Assembly (NCBI RefSeq): GCF_000733855.1
Contig: NZ_JPOJ01000001.1
Coordinates: 1 to 64,000, forward strand
DNA: 64,000 nt
DNA from: Methylomicrobium agile
GTDB lineage: Bacteria; Pseudomonadota; Gammaproteobacteria; Methylococcales; Methylomonadaceae
Reading direction: 5' to 3'
Part shown: positions 60,893 to 64,000 of the stretch, one piece after another
Layout: each line of letters starts with the position of its first letter
Position numbering within the stretch: the stretch's first letter is position 1
Notes under the pieces: model-generated
The model's database searches: none
Seen by the model: the letters and a program-made list of their open reading frames with translations, nothing else
What the model was told of the DNA's origin: nothing
Program-made: the position numbers and the translations under genes

Positions 60893-62598
60893 GCGACAAC
60901 CGTAATGGCCAGAATCAAAGCAACGCTTTTCCAAAAAGCCACCGGATGACGTTCGATCAGCGGCGGCCGGGTTTTATTCAGAAACGCCCGGTTCGGGTGG
61001 CGAAGATCGTAGATAAATTCGGATAACTCCTCGTAGCGCCGATACGGATTCGGATGCACCGCTTTCCTGAGCACATCGTCGATCCAGGCCGGAATCTCGC
61101 GATCGTCGTCCAGCACCGAGCGATAGCCTAACTTCTTTTGCGCGGCGCGGGTTCTGGCCCTGGAAACTTCGGTTCCGTAAGGCAGTTTCCCCGACAACAG
61201 CTGATAGGTGATTACGCCCAGCGAAAAAATGTCCGAGCGGGTCGTCCCGCTTTCGCCCAGAAAATATTCCGGCGCGGTATATTGCGCGGTTCCGAGCAGT
61301 TCGTTGCGCTGAATCGGCGTGGCGATCTCCATCAGACCGGCCACTTTCGTCGAGCCGAAATCGATGATCCTGACCGTGCCGGTCGTGTCGATCATGATAT
61401 TGTCCGGCCGCAGATCCTGATGCAGCATTTCCAGCCGGTGAAAAGCGCGCAGGCCCTTGGCGATTTGTTCCACAATCCCGCGCACGGTTTCCATGTCCGG
61501 CTTCGGATTGTCGATCATCCACTGTGTCAATGTCTTGCCGTCGACAAATTCGGTCGCCAGATAGAGAGAGTTGCGCTGCCGCGTCCGGACGCAGGGTTTC
61601 AACACGTAGGCGCTGTTGATGCGCCGCGCGATCCACTCTTCGGTCAGAAACCTTTCCAGGTAAGCGGGGTCGCCGCGAAGATCGATCGACGGCGTTTTCA
61701 GTATGACGGACGCGCCGGTTTCGTTATCCACCGCCAGATAAACATGGCTGCGGCTGCTGGCGTGGATTTCCCTGACGATTTTGTAGCCGTCGAAAACCAT
61801 GCGGGCATCCAAAGGCGGAGGAAAAGGCAGCTCGGTCAGCTGCCGGTAAAGCGCGTCGGCATCCTGGCCGGGCAAATCTTCGACCCGGACGACCAAGGCG
61901 GTCAAATTATCCGGACTGCCTTGCCGGTAAGCTTCCTCCACGATCGCTTTCGCCGCCGCATCCGGATCGTTCGCATGCGTTTTGAACGCCTCGACGACGA
62001 AACCGGGGCCGGCATATTCGTAAACGCCATCCGTCGCAAATAAAAAAGTATCGCCGGCTTCGACCTGCAGGGCGCGATAGTCGATCTCGATCTGCGGATT
62101 GATTCCCAGCGCGCGGCCCAGATAACTTTCGTCCTGCGAAACCCAATACCGATGATCGTGGGTCAATTGTTCCAACGCATGGCCGCGTAATCGATAGATG
62201 CGCGAATCGCCCACATGAAAAATATGCGCGGTGGTCGACTTGATCACCATCGCGCTCAAGGTGCAAACGTATCCTCTGTCCTTATCGTAGCGGTACGGAC
62301 TTTGCCGGGTCTGGGCATGCAGCCACGAATTGGCCGCCTGCAGGACCCGCTGCGCGGATTTTCGGACGGACCAGGCTTCCGAAGTGCAATAATAATCCTC
62401 CAGGAATCCCGTCACGGCCGCTTCGCTGGCGATATGGCTCACGTCGCTGCTGCTGATCCCGTCGGCCAGCGCAACGGCAATTCCTTTAAAATGCAATTGA
62501 GGTTCTTTCGGAATATGGGAGCCGTGAAAATCCTGATTGATTGCCTTGCGGCCCTTGTCGGAATATTGCCCTATGGCGACTTTTAATTGACCGGGCAT
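60859..62598 (-). CDS. PP2C phosphatase-Ser/Thr kinase fusion with a C-terminal membrane helix
   Basis: 579 residues. The PP2C domain (1-245) has VALADGISSSDVSHIASEAA, HVGDSRIYRLRGHALEQ, LFATDGVYEYAG and GSPDNLTALVVRV. The kinase domain (270-540) has the ATP-site Lys in ASVILKTPSIDL, catalytic HQDLRPDNIMI (near 393), DFGSTK (near 414) and GTAQYTAPEYFLGESG. The C-terminus is one membrane helix (FWKSVALILAITVVALLF). It is of the type found with nitrate/nitrite uptake genes in pseudomonads. The last residues and stop come from a 17-bp tandem duplication. Confidence 0.92.
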   Translation of the reverse strand: MPGQLKVAIGQYSDKGRKAINQDFHGSHIPKEPQLHFKGIAVALADGISSSDVSHIASEAAVTGFLEDYYCTSEAWSVRKSAQRVLQAANSWLHAQTRQSPYRYDKDRGYVCTLSAMVIKSTTAHIFHVGDSRIYRLRGHALEQLTHDHRYWVSQDESYLGRALGINPQIEIDYRALQVEAGDTFLFATDGVYEYAGPGFVVEAFKTHANDPDAAAKAIVEEAYRQGSPDNLTALVVRVEDLPGQDADALYRQLTELPFPPPLDARMVFDGYKIVREIHASSRSHVYLAVDNETGASVILKTPSIDLRGDPAYLERFLTEEWIARRINSAYVLKPCVRTRQRNSLYLATEFVDGKTLTQWMIDNPKPDMETVRGIVEQIAKGLRAFHRLEMLHQDLRPDNIMIDTTGTVRIIDFGSTKVAGLMEIATPIQRNELLGTAQYTAPEYFLGESGTTRSDIFSLGVITYQLLSGKLPYGTEVSRARTRAAQKKLGYRSVLDDDREIPAWIDDVLRKAVHPNPYRRYEELSEFIYDLRHPNRAFLNKTRPPLIERHPVAFWKSVALILAITVVALLFKLTCCSS

Positions 62599-62671
62599 TC
62601 AGTATATTTTTAGGGATAAAGAAAGTGCTTCGGCCGGGAAAACCGGCCGAAGCTTTAAGGTGGTGCTCAAA

Positions 62672-63484
62672 TCAGACAATGGAACGCTTGGGCGCCGTTT
62701 TTATATGCGTGGAATATAAAGTCAGGCCGGTAAAGGCCAGCCCGCCGACCAGGTTGCCGAGCACGGTCGGAATTTCATTCCAGATGAAATAATCCATGAT
62801 CGAAAATTTTCCGCCCATGATCAGGCCGGAGGGAAACAGGAACATATTGACGATGGAATGCTCGAAAGTCATCGCAAAGAACAGCATGACCGGCATCCAC
62901 ATCGCGATCACCTTGCCGCTGACCGTCGTGGAAATCATCGCCCCGACTACGCCGGTCGAGACCATCCAGTTGCACAGCATGCCTCGGATGAACAGCGTCA
63001 GCATGCCGGCCGCGCCGTATTTCGCGTAACCGAGCGTGCGCGCCTCGCCGATGCCGGCAATTTTTTGCCCCACTTCATTGGGTTCGGTCGAAAATCCGAA
63101 CGTGAACACGATCGACATCATCACCGCCACCGTAAACGCTCCCATGAAATTGCCGACAAAAACCAGGCCCCAATTCCTTAACACGCCGCCGATCGTGACG
63201 CCCGGCCGTTTATCGATCAGCGCCAGCGGCGTCAATACGAAAACGCCGGTCAACAGATCGAAGCCCAACAGATACAGCATCGAAAACCCGACGGGAAACA
63301 ACAGGGCGCCGATGAGCCCGGAGCCTGTCTGGACGGTCATCGAAACCGCGAACACGGCGGCCAATGCAAGGATGGCGCCGGCCATATAAGCTCGTATGAC
63401 CGTATCCCGAGTCGACATGAAAATTTTGGATTCACCCGCATCCACCATTTTTGCGACAAACTCCGAAGGGACTAAATAAGACAT
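62672..63484 (-). CDS. Formate/nitrite transporter family channel (NirC/FocA)
   Basis: 270 residues and six helices: AYMAGAILALAAVFAVSM, GALLFPVGFSMLYLLGFDLL, GNFMGAFTVAVMMSIVFTFG, FIRGMLCNWMVSTGVVGA, AMTFEHSIVNMFLFPSGLIM. The central His in FEHSIVNMF and the Leu/Phe constrictions are conserved in FNT channels. By context (kinase, nitrate-type ABC genes) nitrite is the likely substrate rather than formate. Normal length. Confidence 0.93.
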   Translation of the reverse strand: MSYLVPSEFVAKMVDAGESKIFMSTRDTVIRAYMAGAILALAAVFAVSMTVQTGSGLIGALLFPVGFSMLYLLGFDLLTGVFVLTPLALIDKRPGVTIGGVLRNWGLVFVGNFMGAFTVAVMMSIVFTFGFSTEPNEVGQKIAGIGEARTLGYAKYGAAGMLTLFIRGMLCNWMVSTGVVGAMISTTVSGKVIAMWMPVMLFFAMTFEHSIVNMFLFPSGLIMGGKFSIMDYFIWNEIPTVLGNLVGGLAFTGLTLYSTHIKTAPKRSIV

Positions 63485-63864
63485 AATTTTCTCTACATCC
63501 GAAAGTGATTATGAGCAGTTCAATCGAGAACCGGTTTAGGCATGCAGGAACATGCGTTCCAACGCGAAGCAAAAACCGCACCACAGCGGAGGGAGGCGGG
63601 AATTAATCGCCAAATTCAGATAATTGCGCTGGCAACCGAACCAATATAGTGCAGGCCGAGTGTTCGAATGGTGCGGGGCGGATTGAATAATCCGCAGCGG
63701 ATAAGAGGGAAAAAGGCCAGCCGGTCCGGCGCCAATGCGCGCCGTGCTCGGCGAATCGAGCGGCTGTCGGACGGCGAAAGTCGAGGATTCATGCCTAACC
63801 GTTCCTATGCCTAAGCATGAGAACGAAGGTTTTCGGCTCGCGGAATATCCCTGGCAGGAAAACT
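63485..63864. other. 380-base gap, no gene recognised
   Basis: Lies between the GAF-like protein end and the FNT channel start. Open frames in it lack family features. It should contain the FNT channel promoter. An AT-poor, mixed sequence with nothing else distinctive. Confidence 0.35.
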
Positions 63865-64000
63865 TCAAAACAGAAACGTCACGATCGCCTTCAGCCGCCC
63901 TTGCTCGATCACCGGAATCGCAAGCATGCTGCTGAGATCGTCCAGTTCGACATTATAAGCGTCTTCCTGATTGCCGCTGATCGACGGCATGCCGGTCAGC
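63865..64000 (-). CDS. C-terminal end of a GAF-like sensor protein (partial)
   Basis: Only the last 44 residues are in the window, ending at TGA 63867-63865: ISGNQEDAYNVELDDLSSML, AIPVIEQGRLKAIVTFLF. The strand-loop-strand LAIPVIEQGRLKAIVTFLF is like the closing strands of a GAF domain, in which a ligand pocket is sealed. GAF proteins occur in nitrogen-responsive clusters. The remainder is outside, so the function is not assignable. Confidence 0.5.
   Translation of the reverse strand, partial: LTGMPSISGNQEDAYNVELDDLSSMLAIPVIEQGRLKAIVTFLF

Noticed and set aside
63536-63868. 110-residue minus-strand frame between the GAF-like end and the FNT channel
   Set aside because: Ser/Arg-rich shadow-like sequence; overlaps the end of the GAF-like gene in another frame.

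Overview
The window is 64 kb of a Gram-negative gammaproteobacterial chromosome. Supporting signs are the type IV pilus operon pilMNOPQ followed by aroK-aroB, the surE-pcm pair near truD, the yibN/secB/gpsA and envC/ctpA neighbourhood, a TonB-dependent receptor, an outer-membrane porin, and a gene of the exosortase-associated TIGR04073 type. The mix (NhaD, DUF411, a nitrate-type ABC cluster with a PP2C-kinase fusion, and dispersed GTAGGGTACGC inverted repeats) recalls Methylococcales methanotrophs. No methane-oxidation gene is present, so that assignment is inference only.

Layout. 1-1000: frameshifted 5' part of leuC and a frameshifted adk, with about seven single-base indels in 1 kb, most likely low-quality sequence. 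1186-3623: a CorB/CNNM-type gene split by a complete IS5-family element (2076-3258, TTAA target duplication). 3650-10530: ynfA, pcm-surE, an Smr protein, truD, a TonB receptor and a NarL-type regulator. 10530-15800: an accessory patch with dispersed repeats, a decayed secreted-protein gene, an intact diguanylate cyclase, a heavily decayed membrane-PAS-GGDEF-EAL gene and a small DUF6316-like gene. 15890-31860: mostly housekeeping: tsaE-nnr, a Dabb protein, an alcohol dehydrogenase, a frameshifted hydrolase, a large bifunctional PBP, tex, the TIGR04073 gene, proA-nadD-rsfS, DUF411-glk and hemE. 31850-40220: the minus-strand chain pilMNOPQ, aroK, aroB, a DamX-like ATPase and hemE; pilQ carries a one-base homopolymer deletion. 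41168-46483: rpmE, ampG, nhaD, and divergently cysI with its DUF934 partner. 46648-52471: ctpA, envC, a shrunken gpmI remnant, an ArsR regulator, yibN, secB, gpsA. 52512-54533: L,D-transpeptidase and mutM.

54665-64000 is a nitrogen-acquisition cluster, all on the minus strand. It reads from a GAF-like protein (cut by the window end) through a formate/nitrite channel, a PP2C-Ser/Thr kinase fusion with a C-terminal membrane anchor, a cyanase remnant, the ABC transporter nrtA-nrtB-nrtCD (two fused ATPases, one frameshift) and an outer-membrane porin. Together these would bring nitrate or a related anion across both membranes and move nitrite; the reductase is not in the window.

I found no CRISPR array, no rRNA or tRNA gene, no phage and no clear new defence system. 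The most noteworthy items are the in-frame shrunken gpmI and cyanase remnants in conserved positions, the kinase whose end is made by a 17-bp tandem duplication, the dispersed inverted-repeat families, and a scatter of single-base frameshifts in genes that should be functional.
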